Positions 1 through 7,869 of a stretch of 15,747 nt of DNA are shown here, one piece after another (position 1 is the first letter of the stretch; every line of letters begins with the position of its first letter). The stretch comes from CANLBN01 sp050633825 (GTDB lineage Bacteria > Pseudomonadota > Gammaproteobacteria > Pseudomonadales > Cellvibrionaceae). Made by a program: the position numbers and the translations under genes. Under the pieces are notes generated by a model that did no database searches, was not told the DNA's origin, and saw only the letters and a program-made list of their open reading frames with translations. Where the stretch lies: the NCBI GenBank assembly GCA_050633825.1, contig JBOEHG010000005.1, positions 1-15,747 of the forward strand. Direction: 5' to 3'.

Positions 1-19
1 TTCTAACTGAATAATAGGG

Positions 20-1819
20 TTATCCATTGGTTTGCTCCAATATTTCAATAATTTGTTCACGCGTATTAACGGTAATACCCATAGACATAGACCAACATGT
101 TTTTTGATTCTCAAGAATTTCCTTAACTGCACTTCGACCAAACAAATATCCCATGACACGAACAGAAGCATCCAGTGATGGAAATTGTAAATTAACTTTT
201 AAACCTCGCCGAAACCAATTAAGATTTGCATTTCTTGGTGAAGAAAATAAATTTTGTCTTTTACGTCTCCAACTTTCAAAGTTTCTCGCCGTAATACCAT
301 CGGGAACAAACTTATACCACATCTCATTTAACTCATCATTAAAGCTTTCATCCCAACCGATGGTAATCAATTTTCCTTCTGGACGTAAACAATTGACAAT
401 GGCTTTAAGCTCAGAACGAATTAAAGCCAAATCAGTATACCGGCTAGGAAAAGCAAAGTTAGCCATTACTAAAGAGCTAGTATTATAACCAACCACCTTA
501 TCGATAGATGACAACTCACTAATACAAGTGTTAATACGTTCAATATCAGCACTTTCTCGTCCTAAACGCCGTTCTAAAAATTGTAGCATTTGCTGACTTG
601 CATCAATGCAAAAAAGCTCTCCAGAAAATTCAATATAGTTATAAAAATACCAAGCCAACCTACCTGTACCACAACCAATATCAATAGGGTTTGTAATCTC
701 AACACCATCCAGAATATGACTTAACAATCCCATACAAATATTTTCAGGATCCTGACAAGAACTAAACTCATGATAAATATCAGGATTAACGTACCATTTA
801 TCATTTTTATCAACAATCATACCATTTTCATTAGCACCGGTATTTTGCTCAAGAAAAAAATGTTGCCGCTTAGAATAGTTAATCAAATTGTATAGTGATT
901 CAGAAATAGCACTTACAACATTTTCATCCGTCTCTGTTTTTAAAAAATCTTGAAGTGTCGTAATAGACTGGACCGTATCAATTTTTCCCAAACCATTAGC
1001 AGCCATGACTTGTAGGTGAGGGATAGGCATTTTTAGTATCTCAATTAATTCGTCCATAAAATGCACCGATGCTAATTTAGCAATAGCATCAACCGTATAG
1101 AATCGTATTTCATAGTCTTGATTTTTTAATAATAATTTTAACTCCGCACGTATACCCTGATTATGGTATTGGAGTCTCGATACTAGCCAAATAGCACCTA
1201 ACAATTCCTGTTTATTATTGGGGTCCGAACAGATAATATGTTTAAGTTTTGGGTGAATTTTATTTCTTAAGTTACTAAAATCGCTATGCAAAAGCACACC
1301 TATCCTTGAACGACAATCATGCAATGAACTCAAGCTGTCTTCTAGCAAAGCCGCACCTTGATATTTTAACGCTGCTTTCAAATAGCTAACTGCATCAACT
1401 GCACCTATTTTTTCTAAAGAGAAAGCTGCTCGCCACCAACACTCAGAACATTGGCTAAACTCCACCGTTTCTTCCAAAAACTCAACGACCCTTTGGTCAC
1501 GCAACTTAAATTCACCTAGGCACCATGTAAAACCAATGGACTCTTGTAGTTTTCGTCTCAGTGAATTCGATATTGGAATACTAGCGATAACATCATCTGG
1601 AAAAGCATGTTGCAGTAAGCTACCACAATTCCAATCAAATTCACGTGTGACTTTATTGGAAAACTCATTAACAAGATGGTTGATAATATTTGAGAAAACA
1701 CCCTGTTCAATCAAACCGTCTGCGACGGATTTAAGGGAAGCTTCAGATATTATATTTGATGATAGAGCTTTATAGTTTTTTGATTTAATATCATCAATCA
1801 ATTTAAGGGAATTATTCAT
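20..1819 (-). CDS. HEAT-repeat / class I SAM methyltransferase fusion protein
   Basis: The 599-residue product has two parts. Residues about 90-315 are a run of paired amphipathic helices that look like HEAT/ARM repeats, for example the stretch with EIRFYTVDAIAKLA and LQVMAANGLGKI. Residues about 345-510 look like a Rossmann methyltransferase: motif I is IDIGCGTGR with D380, G382 and G384, then an acidic ending strand (LFCID) and a post-motif stretch CLRPEGKLITIGW. The C-terminal 90 residues are not recognised. It starts with ATG preceded by GGGAA at good spacing. It lies 33 bp after the two-transmembrane gene on the same strand, so the two are probably cotranscribed. HEAT repeats usually mediate protein binding, so the substrate may be a protein or a carrier-bound molecule, but this is inference. 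Base composition is clearly more A/T-rich than the recG-phoR block, which suggests acquisition or fast evolution. Methyltransferase fold is fairly certain; substrate unknown. Confidence 0.8.
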   Translation of the reverse strand: MNNSLKLIDDIKSKNYKALSSNIISEASLKSVADGLIEQGVFSNIINHLVNEFSNKVTREFDWNCGSLLQHAFPDDVIASIPISNSLRRKLQESIGFTWCLGEFKLRDQRVVEFLEETVEFSQCSECWWRAAFSLEKIGAVDAVSYLKAALKYQGAALLEDSLSSLHDCRSRIGVLLHSDFSNLRNKIHPKLKHIICSDPNNKQELLGAIWLVSRLQYHNQGIRAELKLLLKNQDYEIRFYTVDAIAKLASVHFMDELIEILKMPIPHLQVMAANGLGKIDTVQSITTLQDFLKTETDENVVSAISESLYNLINYSKRQHFFLEQNTGANENGMIVDKNDKWYVNPDIYHEFSSCQDPENICMGLLSHILDGVEITNPIDIGCGTGRLAWYFYNYIEFSGELFCIDASQQMLQFLERRLGRESADIERINTCISELSSIDKVVGYNTSSLVMANFAFPSRYTDLALIRSELKAIVNCLRPEGKLITIGWDESFNDELNEMWYKFVPDGITARNFESWRRKRQNLFSSPRNANLNWFRRGLKVNLQFPSLDASVRVMGYLFGRSAVKEILENQKTCWSMSMGITVNTREQIIEILEQTNG

Positions 1820-1852
1820 ATATTATTTCCCGTAATATTCGGTTTTTATTTT

Positions 1853-2482
1853 TTATCTAAAATTTAATTCTGAAATTTTTCTTTGCAACACATCTTTATC
1901 AGACTCATATTTTATTCTTTCTATCTTATAGAGTGAAAAATCATATTTTTTTGATTCTATATTTCTATCAAAAAAATATCCTTCTCCTCTATCGTAGTCA
2001 CCACTTTCATTTTGCTGAAAGTGCATATAGCAAATTCCATTCATATCATTTCCTTGTTGTGAGTCATAAGTATAAACAACTTCATCTCTTACCGAAGAAA
2101 TACTCACATGTCCTCCGGTAATATATCGAGCTTGATTCAAAGCCAAATCAAAATTTCGGACCGTTAACTGATAATTTTGAGTATTTTTATCATAGCTTAT
2201 TAACAATAAGCTATAAGGGTTTTTAGAAAGTTCGGGAATATATTCAATCCATTCGCCTTCAACAAAACTTCTCAAATCAAGCTTTGATCGAAAAAACTTA
2301 TAATGTAAAGGCAACAAAAAAAACAATAGCTCTAACACTTTAAAGACTAGCAGACCTACGATAGCAGCAAAAGGAATAGCCAGATAATCTGAAAGCTCTT
2401 GTTCATCCTTTAGATATCTTAACATTGCTATAGTTGCAATATTAGCGCATGCTATGAATATAACTGTTAAAAAATTTTTCAT
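1853..2482 (-). CDS. Two-transmembrane, beta-rich hypothetical protein (Cap15/S-2TMbeta-like architecture)
   Basis: I do not recognise this 209-residue protein by sequence. Two hydrophobic helices lie at residues about 3-22 and 34-60, separated by a short polar loop. A basic stretch follows (HYKFFRSK), so by the positive-inside rule both ends should be cytoplasmic. Residues about 70-195 are rich in alternating hydrophobic/polar strands and begin with a G-x-W motif (EGEWIEY), as in small beta-barrels. Two N-terminal helices plus a cytoplasmic beta-barrel of about 200 residues in total is the architecture of Cap15 (S-2TMbeta) effectors of CBASS. That is an architectural resemblance, not proven homology, and no CD-NTase gene is visible. 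The ATG has no good Shine-Dalgarno; AGG is about 15 nt upstream. It is followed after 33 bp by the HEAT-methyltransferase gene. Composition is very A/T-rich. Confidence 0.72.
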   Translation of the reverse strand: MKNFLTVIFIACANIATIAMLRYLKDEQELSDYLAIPFAAIVGLLVFKVLELLFFLLPLHYKFFRSKLDLRSFVEGEWIEYIPELSKNPYSLLLISYDKNTQNYQLTVRNFDLALNQARYITGGHVSISSVRDEVVYTYDSQQGNDMNGICYMHFQQNESGDYDRGEGYFFDRNIESKKYDFSLYKIERIKYESDKDVLQRKISELNFR

Positions 2483-2536
2483 AATAAATTAATAAACCTA
2501 GTATTGTTATTTTTATAAAATAGCAGTATTTAATGC

Positions 2537-2553
2537 ACATAAATATATTATGT
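2537..2553. repeat. Small inverted repeat, possible operator
   Basis: The half-sites ACATAA and TTATGT are separated by ATATA, 54 bp upstream of the start of the two-transmembrane gene. The position, in the only intergenic stretch ahead of that gene, would suit a repressor site. The sequence around it is so A/T-rich that a 6-bp match could arise by chance. The rest of 2483-2625 holds no clear promoter pair, terminator or open reading frame. Confidence 0.25.
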
Positions 2554-2625
2554 AATATATACACCAAGAATATATTAGCAAGATAATAAACGGCCTGCAC
2601 CATCTTAAACTAACAAACAGCAACT

Positions 2626-3033
2626 TTAGAATTTATGATTATCGTTTACATTTAGATTATTAATTTTTGTTTTACCTAATAATTTAAGCAATAAATTCCG
2701 ACAAGCACGCAGTATTGGGTATAACACAGCAGAGCGTTTTTTTGAGCGAAAGAGCCAATAATTAAAACGATTAAATAGATCTGACTGACTGCCTATTTTC
2801 GACAGTACGTAAATCGCATCCGAACCGTAGTAAAGTTCATCTTCTATTTTGACCACCATACCTTGATCGATATCCCAACCTTTTGCGGTAATTTCTTCCA
2901 TAACGGCCGAGTTTTCTCGCGCATCAACTAATTGTAATTCACCGACCGATTCTTGTATGCGCACAATATTGCAATAAAAATCACAGGCAGGGCATTGTTT
3001 ATCATAAATTAATAATATCGGTGACTGACTCAT
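2626..3033 (-). CDS. DCC-family (DUF393) thiol-disulfide oxidoreductase-like protein
   Basis: This is a 135-residue cytoplasmic protein with the DCC-family signature near its N-terminus: YDKQCPAC, with C14 and C17 forming a CxxC pair. Further family features are the motif around YYGSDAIYVLSKIG in the middle and an R-N-LL-K-LLG tail. The family is predicted to have a thioredoxin-like fold and is named a putative thiol-disulfide oxidoreductase; a defined substrate is not established. The start ATG overlaps the stop of the upstream O-methyltransferase gene in an ATGA arrangement (4 bp), so translation is probably coupled. It is the last gene of a three-gene operon with that methyltransferase and an SDR. 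Length is normal for the family. Confidence 0.85.
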   Translation of the reverse strand: MSQSPILLIYDKQCPACDFYCNIVRIQESVGELQLVDARENSAVMEEITAKGWDIDQGMVVKIEDELYYGSDAIYVLSKIGSQSDLFNRFNYWLFRSKKRSAVLYPILRACRNLLLKLLGKTKINNLNVNDNHKF

Positions 3034-3626
3034 GCCTTGATCGAATGCCTATTTTTATAAGCAACAAATTCACCTTTGCCAACGGGCACAGTGCAGCTGT
3101 TAAAATCAGGATGATTTTCAATATAATAAATAAAGTCTTTTAGTTCTTCTGCATGCGATATGGCATTATCACAAACTAATACTGCGCCCGGCTTTAGGGC
3201 TGTGATTACCCGAGTAACAAAATTCATATATTCCACCCGTTCGGCATCAAGAAAAATAAAGTCATATTGTTTATCTAATGACTCAAAGAAATCACCAGCA
3301 CTCTTTTGTACTTGTACAATGTTTTCTTCTAAACCAGCACGCTTAAAATTAATGCTAGCCTGACGAATTTTCTCAGCGGACATTTCGACAGTGGTGACTG
3401 ATCCGGTTTCAGGCAGGGCATCGGCTAACCATAACGTAGAGTAGCCATTTGAAGTCCCTATTTCTAAAATCTGCTCGGTCTGGGTTGCCTTAATCAACAA
3501 TGACAAAAACTGACCGGTATCATGGGTGATATTCAGCATTTTTTTGTCGCGAGTTGATGCTTGCGCATCATTCTCCGTGCCCTCTTGTTCAAGCTCTCTT
3601 AACAATTTCCCTAGCGTCTTATCCAT
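3030..3626 (-). CDS. Family-3 (catechol/caffeoyl-CoA type) O-methyltransferase
   Basis: The 198-residue product matches the small bacterial class I SAM-dependent O-methyltransferases of the PF01596 type. SAM motif I is ILEIGTSNGYSTLWLA at about residues 53-68, with acidic E81 ending the second strand (TTVEMS). FLDAE (D127) and CDN (D153, N154) occupy the positions of the divalent-metal ligands in the family, so metal-dependent methylation of a catechol-like hydroxyl is expected. The physiological substrate is not evident. The gene overlaps the upstream SDR gene by 8 bp and the downstream DUF393 gene by 4 bp, so it is the middle member of a translationally coupled operon. The start ATG lies inside the end of the SDR gene. 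Confidence 0.9.
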   Translation of the reverse strand: MDKTLGKLLRELEQEGTENDAQASTRDKKMLNITHDTGQFLSLLIKATQTEQILEIGTSNGYSTLWLADALPETGSVTTVEMSAEKIRQASINFKRAGLEENIVQVQKSAGDFFESLDKQYDFIFLDAERVEYMNFVTRVITALKPGAVLVCDNAISHAEELKDFIYYIENHPDFNSCTVPVGKGEFVAYKNRHSIKA

Positions 3627-4506
3627 TGTTCTCTCTTTCTACATCTGTGTTAGCACTCTCCAAAACCGCGCGATAACCTTCTTTAAAGGTTGGATATTGA
3701 AATTGATAACCCGTTGCCAATAATTGCTTATTGGAACAGCGCTTACTACTGCGCAATGTTCTGCCTAAAGGTTTAGGTTTTAGGTGGTCAACAGGAAGCG
3801 CCAGTTGCTCGGCAAGCCATTGTTTAACATCATACAGCGGTGTCGGCTCACAATCGCTGGCTAGATAAACCGGGGCGATTACTTGTGTTTTTTGCCGCTC
3901 GATCAAATAAGCCAAGATGCCTGCACAATCTTCTGAGTGAATTCGATTGCTATATAGCACCGGTTCTTTGGCTGCACCATGACCTGCGACGACTTGCTCA
4001 ATCAGGCGACGACGGCCCGGGCCATAGATACCCGAGAAGCGCACCGAACAACTAGCAAACTCACTTTGTGAAAGTAAATTTTCAGCCTCTAATAAACGTT
4101 TACCGCTATAACTGGAAGGTTCCGTACTTGCCTGTTCATCAACCCATTCTCCTTGCTGTTGTCCATAAACACTGCTACTGGATACAAAAATAAGTAAACG
4201 TGGTGTCTGAGCATTGTGAGCTAAAGCAGCAAGCAGTGTTTTAACGGTTTGAACATAGGCTTTTTCATAGCCCTCATCGCTCATTTCACTGGGCGTCATC
4301 GTCACCACAATGACGTCAAAATGTTGAGTGAGCAGATTTTGCATCTCTGTAAGGTCACTACAATCTGCCTGCACAGTAGTAATACCTTGAACGAGTTCAG
4401 AACGACGGCGTACACCGGTTATTTGATAAGAGGACGATAGTTTTTTCGCTAAGCGCTTCGCTATATCGCCAAAACCTAAAAGTAAAACTGTTTCTTGTGA
4501 CGCCAT
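3619..4506 (-). CDS. YeeZ-like NAD(P)-binding SDR-family epimerase/dehydratase
   Basis: This is an atypical short-chain dehydrogenase with an N-terminal Rossmann nucleotide site (VLLLGFGDIAKRLA, the GxGxxA pattern at G11, G13, A16) and the SSSSVYG strand typical of extended SDRs. The region of the usual YxxxK catalytic pair reads YSGKR, so the canonical lysine spacing is missing. E. coli YeeZ also lacks the pair at this place, and the C-terminal GYQFQYP resembles the YeeZ ending GFEYQYP. A sugar-nucleotide or related epimerase/reductase role is possible but unproven. The ATG at 4506 puts the Rossmann strand right at the N-terminus, giving 295 residues. An in-frame TTG at 4518 would add four residues. 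Neither has a good Shine-Dalgarno. It is first gene of the operon with the O-methyltransferase and DUF393 genes, divergent from oxyR. Confidence 0.87.
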   Translation of the reverse strand: MASQETVLLLGFGDIAKRLAKKLSSSYQITGVRRRSELVQGITTVQADCSDLTEMQNLLTQHFDVIVVTMTPSEMSDEGYEKAYVQTVKTLLAALAHNAQTPRLLIFVSSSSVYGQQQGEWVDEQASTEPSSYSGKRLLEAENLLSQSEFASCSVRFSGIYGPGRRRLIEQVVAGHGAAKEPVLYSNRIHSEDCAGILAYLIERQKTQVIAPVYLASDCEPTPLYDVKQWLAEQLALPVDHLKPKPLGRTLRSSKRCSNKQLLATGYQFQYPTFKEGYRAVLESANTDVERENNG

Positions 4507-4580
4507 TTGTATTTTCAAAATAGATTGCTTGTTGTGGGGAATGGAATTTGTTTAACTATTGATAAAGTTTATTAAGAATC

Positions 4581-4585
4581 AGGGA
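4581..4585 (+). promoter_or_regulatory. Ribosome binding site of oxyR
   Basis: AGGGA lies 6 nt before the ATG at 4592. It decides that ATG over the in-frame TTG at 4559, which has no such element. The divergent gap between the SDR start and oxyR (4507-4591) must hold both promoters, but I see no convincing -35/-10 pair on either strand. Confidence 0.6.
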
Positions 4586-4591
4586 TCAATT

Positions 4592-5509
4592 ATGACTCTA
4601 ACGGAATTACGCTACATCGTCACTCTCGCTCAAGAACAACATTTCGGTCGCGCTGCTGACCGCTGTCACGTCTCCCAACCTACTCTCAGTGTCGCCGTCA
4701 AAAAGCTTGAAGACGAATTGGGTATTGCTTTATTCGAGCGTTCAAAAACACGGGTTAGCCCCACACCCATGGGTGAAAAGGTTGTTGCCCAAGCTCAAAT
4801 CGTATTAGAACAAACCTCGGCCATTAAAGATATCGCGAGTACGGGTAAGGATCAACTCAGCAGCCCATTACGGGTTGGCGCCATCTTTACCATTGGGCCT
4901 TATTTATTCCCTGATTTTATTCCAGAATTGCAAAAATTGGCCCCACAGATGCCACTCTACGTTGAAGAAGGTTATACGGCAACATTGCGCCAACGCCTGC
5001 GTAAAGGTGAATTGGATGTCATCATCATTGCTTTACCCTTTACCGAAGCTGATGTAGTCACACAAAAATTATATGAAGAGCCCTTTGTGGTTTCACTACC
5101 CGGTCAACACCCTTTAGCCAGTAAAGACAGCATTCAATCCAGTGACTTAGCTGATGAAAATGTCATGTTACTGGGACCAGGTCACTGCTTTAGAGATCAA
5201 ATTCTTGAGGCCTGCCCCAATATTCAAAGTGGCTCTGTGGATGATAGTAACGGTAATATTCGTACAGCAACGGAAGGTAGCTCTCTCGAAACACTGCGGC
5301 ATATGGTCGCGTCAGGCATCGGCATCACCATTCTCCCTGAATCGGCAGCAACCAGTCGTTATGATTCCGAATCATTAGTCACTCGCCCATTAGCGGATAC
5401 TCAGGCTATACGGACAGTTGCCCTCGCTTGGCGTGCCAGCTTTCCTCGGCACAAGGCGATTGATATATTAAGAAAGGCAATCCTAAATAGTCAGAAAGTA
5501 AATAGCTAG
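4592..5509 (+). CDS. oxyR: OxyR, LysR-family hydrogen-peroxide-sensing regulator
   Basis: The 305-residue LysR-type regulator has an N-terminal winged helix-turn-helix (FGRAADRCHVSQPTLSVAVK, about residues 18-37) and a C-terminal periplasmic-binding-like regulatory domain from about residue 90. The peroxide-sensing cysteines are both present, in GHCFRDQILEACP, at C199 and C208. These are the same numbers as in E. coli OxyR, where oxidation forms a disulfide and activates catalase, peroxiredoxin and related genes. TEGSSLETLRHMVASGIGITILP is the conserved block after the disulfide loop (read as two parts around residue 225). The ATG at 4592 is preferred over an upstream in-frame TTG at 4559 because AGGGA precedes it at correct spacing and it aligns with the family start. 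recG follows on the same strand after 97 bp. Confidence 0.97.
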   Translation: MTLTELRYIVTLAQEQHFGRAADRCHVSQPTLSVAVKKLEDELGIALFERSKTRVSPTPMGEKVVAQAQIVLEQTSAIKDIASTGKDQLSSPLRVGAIFTIGPYLFPDFIPELQKLAPQMPLYVEEGYTATLRQRLRKGELDVIIIALPFTEADVVTQKLYEEPFVVSLPGQHPLASKDSIQSSDLADENVMLLGPGHCFRDQILEACPNIQSGSVDDSNGNIRTATEGSSLETLRHMVASGIGITILPESAATSRYDSESLVTRPLADTQAIRTVALAWRASFPRHKAIDILRKAILNSQKVNS

Positions 5510-5606
5510 CAACTGCACTTAAGCATGTCCTTAACGCCTTGCTTGAAAGGAGATTTCCTGACAAAGTACGCCTCTACATCATAACGACTACGGCTATACC
5601 ACTGTC

Positions 5607-7727
5607 ATGAATTCTCCGGTCAAAACAACCGGTTCGATCAAACCACTACACCAACAATCCGTTACCGTACTCAAGGGTGTGGGTGCGCAACTTGGTCAAC
5701 GATTGGAAAAGCTGGGTTTATACCATTTGCAGGATTTACTGTTTCACCTGCCTTATCGCTATGTAGATCGAACAAAAGTCACCCCCATTGGCAGTTTAAT
5801 TCCCTTTCAGTCCGCAGTGGTTGAAGGTGAAGTTCGTGGCACCAACGTGGTGTTTGGCAAACGCCGCAGTCTTATTTGTCGAATTCAAGATGGCACCGGC
5901 AGTATTAGCCTGCGCTTTTATCACTTTTCAGCCAGTCAAAAAAATGCACTGGCTAATGGCAGTAGCGTCCGCTGCTTTGGTGAAGTCAGGCCGGGCGCTT
6001 CCGGTCTGGAGATGTATCACCCGGAATATCAACTACTCAATGAACAAAACCCAGCGCCCCTTGAGCAAACCCTAACACCGGCTTATCACACAACAGACGG
6101 TATTAGCCAGCCTCGATTACGTTCACTGATCGAACAGGCTTTTTCATTAGCAAAGCCTAACTCATTACCTGACCTTTTTGCCGATAAAAATACAGCTGAA
6201 AATGATATTCCTCTACTGTCACGGCTTCACTATTTGCACTTCCCCCCGCAAGATGCTCCGTTGGATTTATTATTAGATGGTGAACACCCTTACCAACAAA
6301 AACTAATTACCGAAGAGCTAACAGCTTATCAACTCAGTTTATTAAGATTACGGCAGCAGCGGCAGCAGCAACAAGCGCCCGCGTTAACGAAAGGCGATTC
6401 ACTGATTACTCAATTTAAAGCCGGTTTGAGCTTTGAGCTAACAGGTGCACAACAGCGGGTCTGTGAAGAAGTCAGTCATGACATTACCCAAGCTATACCG
6501 ATGATGCGTTTGTTACAAGGTGATGTAGGCGCAGGCAAAACCATTGTGGCTGCCATTGCTGCGCTACAAGCGGTGGATAGCAAGAAGCAGGTTGCCTTAA
6601 TGGCGCCGACCGATATCCTTGCAGAACAACACCGTAACAGTTTTGAAGCATGGTTAAGCCCCCTTGGCATCAAGGTTGGCTGGCTAAGTGGAAAGCAAGG
6701 TGTCAAACAACGGCGCGAACAATTAGCCGCCCTTGCTGATGGCTCAGCACAGGTAGTGATTGGCACCCATGCGTTATTTCAAGATGAGGTCATCTTTCAC
6801 GATCTGGCCTTGGTCATTATTGATGAACAACACCGCTTTGGTGTCCATCAACGCTTATTGCTCAGAAACAAGGGACTGAGAAACAAAGGCCGAGGAAAAA
6901 ATCTGATACCCCACCAGTTAATCATGACAGCGACTCCTATCCCCCGCACGCTGGCAATGAGCGCCTACGCTGATCTGGATTACTCTGTGATCGATGAGTT
7001 ACCCAAGGGGCGCATTCCCATCGAAACCGTTGTTATTAGCCAGAAACGTCGAGAAGATATCGTTGAGCGTATTCGCCATGCTTGTCTTGAGGGCCGCCAA
7101 GCCTATTGGGTCTGTACCTTGATTGAGCAATCGGAAACACTCTCCGCAGAGGCTGCCGAAGACACCGCTGCAACCCTGCAAGAGCAATTGCCGGAACTCA
7201 ATATAGGGCTAGTTCACGGCCGTCTCAAACCAAAAGAAAAAGAAGCGATTATGTCGGCTTTTAAGGCCGGTGATATCAAGCTATTGGTGGCAACAACAGT
7301 TATTGAAGTCGGCGTTGATGTCCCCAATGCCAGCTTAATGATTATAGAAAACCCGGAGCGCCTTGGTTTGGCCCAACTGCATCAACTCAGGGGCCGAGTG
7401 GGTCGAGGCAATATCGCCAGTCACTGTGTATTACTCTATGGCGAAGCACTTTCTCAACACGGTAAATCGCGTTTACAAGCCATGCGCGAAACCAACGACG
7501 GCTTTCGAATTGCTGAAATCGACCTTGAACTACGCGGCCCCGGTGAGGTATTAGGCACCCGGCAGACAGGGGATATCGCATTTAAGGTAGCCAATCTGGA
7601 GCGGGATATGCCACTAATGCCAGATATTCACACCCAAGCAAAAGCACTATTACAGCAACGTCCAGTAATTGCCGAACAACTCATTGATCGCTGGGTTGGC
7701 CGCAGCGAAGAATTTGCACAAGCCTAG
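5607..7727 (+). CDS. recG: ATP-dependent DNA helicase RecG
   Basis: The 706-residue superfamily 2 helicase closely follows E. coli RecG (693 residues). RecG remodels stalled replication forks and drives branch migration of Holliday junctions and R-loops. The N-terminal wedge domain with its OB-fold covers about residues 10-190. Walker A is GDVGAGKT at 305-312 (K311), motif II is DEQH at 406-409, motif III is TATPIPRTLAM, and motif VI is QLRGRVGRG near 593-601. The C-terminal part has the GPGEVLGTRQTG block needed for translocation. The ATG at 5607 has no Shine-Dalgarno and there is no alternative start between it and an in-frame stop at 5559. An AAAGGAG at 5546-5552 is not followed by a start codon. 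Two oddities are a 15-bp tandem duplication between motifs II and III and a Q/R-rich run near 6350-6375. Confidence 0.98.
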   Translation: MNSPVKTTGSIKPLHQQSVTVLKGVGAQLGQRLEKLGLYHLQDLLFHLPYRYVDRTKVTPIGSLIPFQSAVVEGEVRGTNVVFGKRRSLICRIQDGTGSISLRFYHFSASQKNALANGSSVRCFGEVRPGASGLEMYHPEYQLLNEQNPAPLEQTLTPAYHTTDGISQPRLRSLIEQAFSLAKPNSLPDLFADKNTAENDIPLLSRLHYLHFPPQDAPLDLLLDGEHPYQQKLITEELTAYQLSLLRLRQQRQQQQAPALTKGDSLITQFKAGLSFELTGAQQRVCEEVSHDITQAIPMMRLLQGDVGAGKTIVAAIAALQAVDSKKQVALMAPTDILAEQHRNSFEAWLSPLGIKVGWLSGKQGVKQRREQLAALADGSAQVVIGTHALFQDEVIFHDLALVIIDEQHRFGVHQRLLLRNKGLRNKGRGKNLIPHQLIMTATPIPRTLAMSAYADLDYSVIDELPKGRIPIETVVISQKRREDIVERIRHACLEGRQAYWVCTLIEQSETLSAEAAEDTAATLQEQLPELNIGLVHGRLKPKEKEAIMSAFKAGDIKLLVATTVIEVGVDVPNASLMIIENPERLGLAQLHQLRGRVGRGNIASHCVLLYGEALSQHGKSRLQAMRETNDGFRIAEIDLELRGPGEVLGTRQTGDIAFKVANLERDMPLMPDIHTQAKALLQQRPVIAEQLIDRWVGRSEEFAQA
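6864..6893 (+). repeat. 15-bp imperfect tandem duplication inside recG
   Basis: Two adjacent 15-bp units, in frame, encode RNKGL then RNKGR (residues 420-424 and 425-429). They differ only at third positions and in the last codon. The stretch between HQRL and HPHQL-equivalent is about six residues longer than in E. coli RecG. The reading frame is kept, so the gene should be functional. Confidence 0.7.
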
Positions 7728-7869
7728 AGCGTATAAGCAACATCTTAGTGACAAATATAGGGATTTTTGGCGCGTATCATCACCAAACTGTCTAACAAAA
7801 ACCATTGCCTTTTGATTTTTTGAACTACACTAAAAAGAGTCTATTTACATTCACACTCAGGAGTAGTCT

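Noticed and set aside
5546..5552. Strong Shine-Dalgarno AAAGGAG between oxyR and recG.
   Set aside because: No ATG, GTG or TTG lies at usable distance, and an in-frame stop at 5559 precludes an extended recG start.
6350..6376. Glutamine/arginine-rich CAG-like run in recG as a phase-variable microsatellite.
   Set aside because: The run is interrupted and not a uniform repeat; it is in frame and compatible with ordinary coding.
6476..6766. 96-codon antisense open frame within recG.
   Set aside because: It lies wholly opposite conserved recG helicase sequence and its translation is Cys/Ala/Ser-rich with no domain, typical of a shadow frame.
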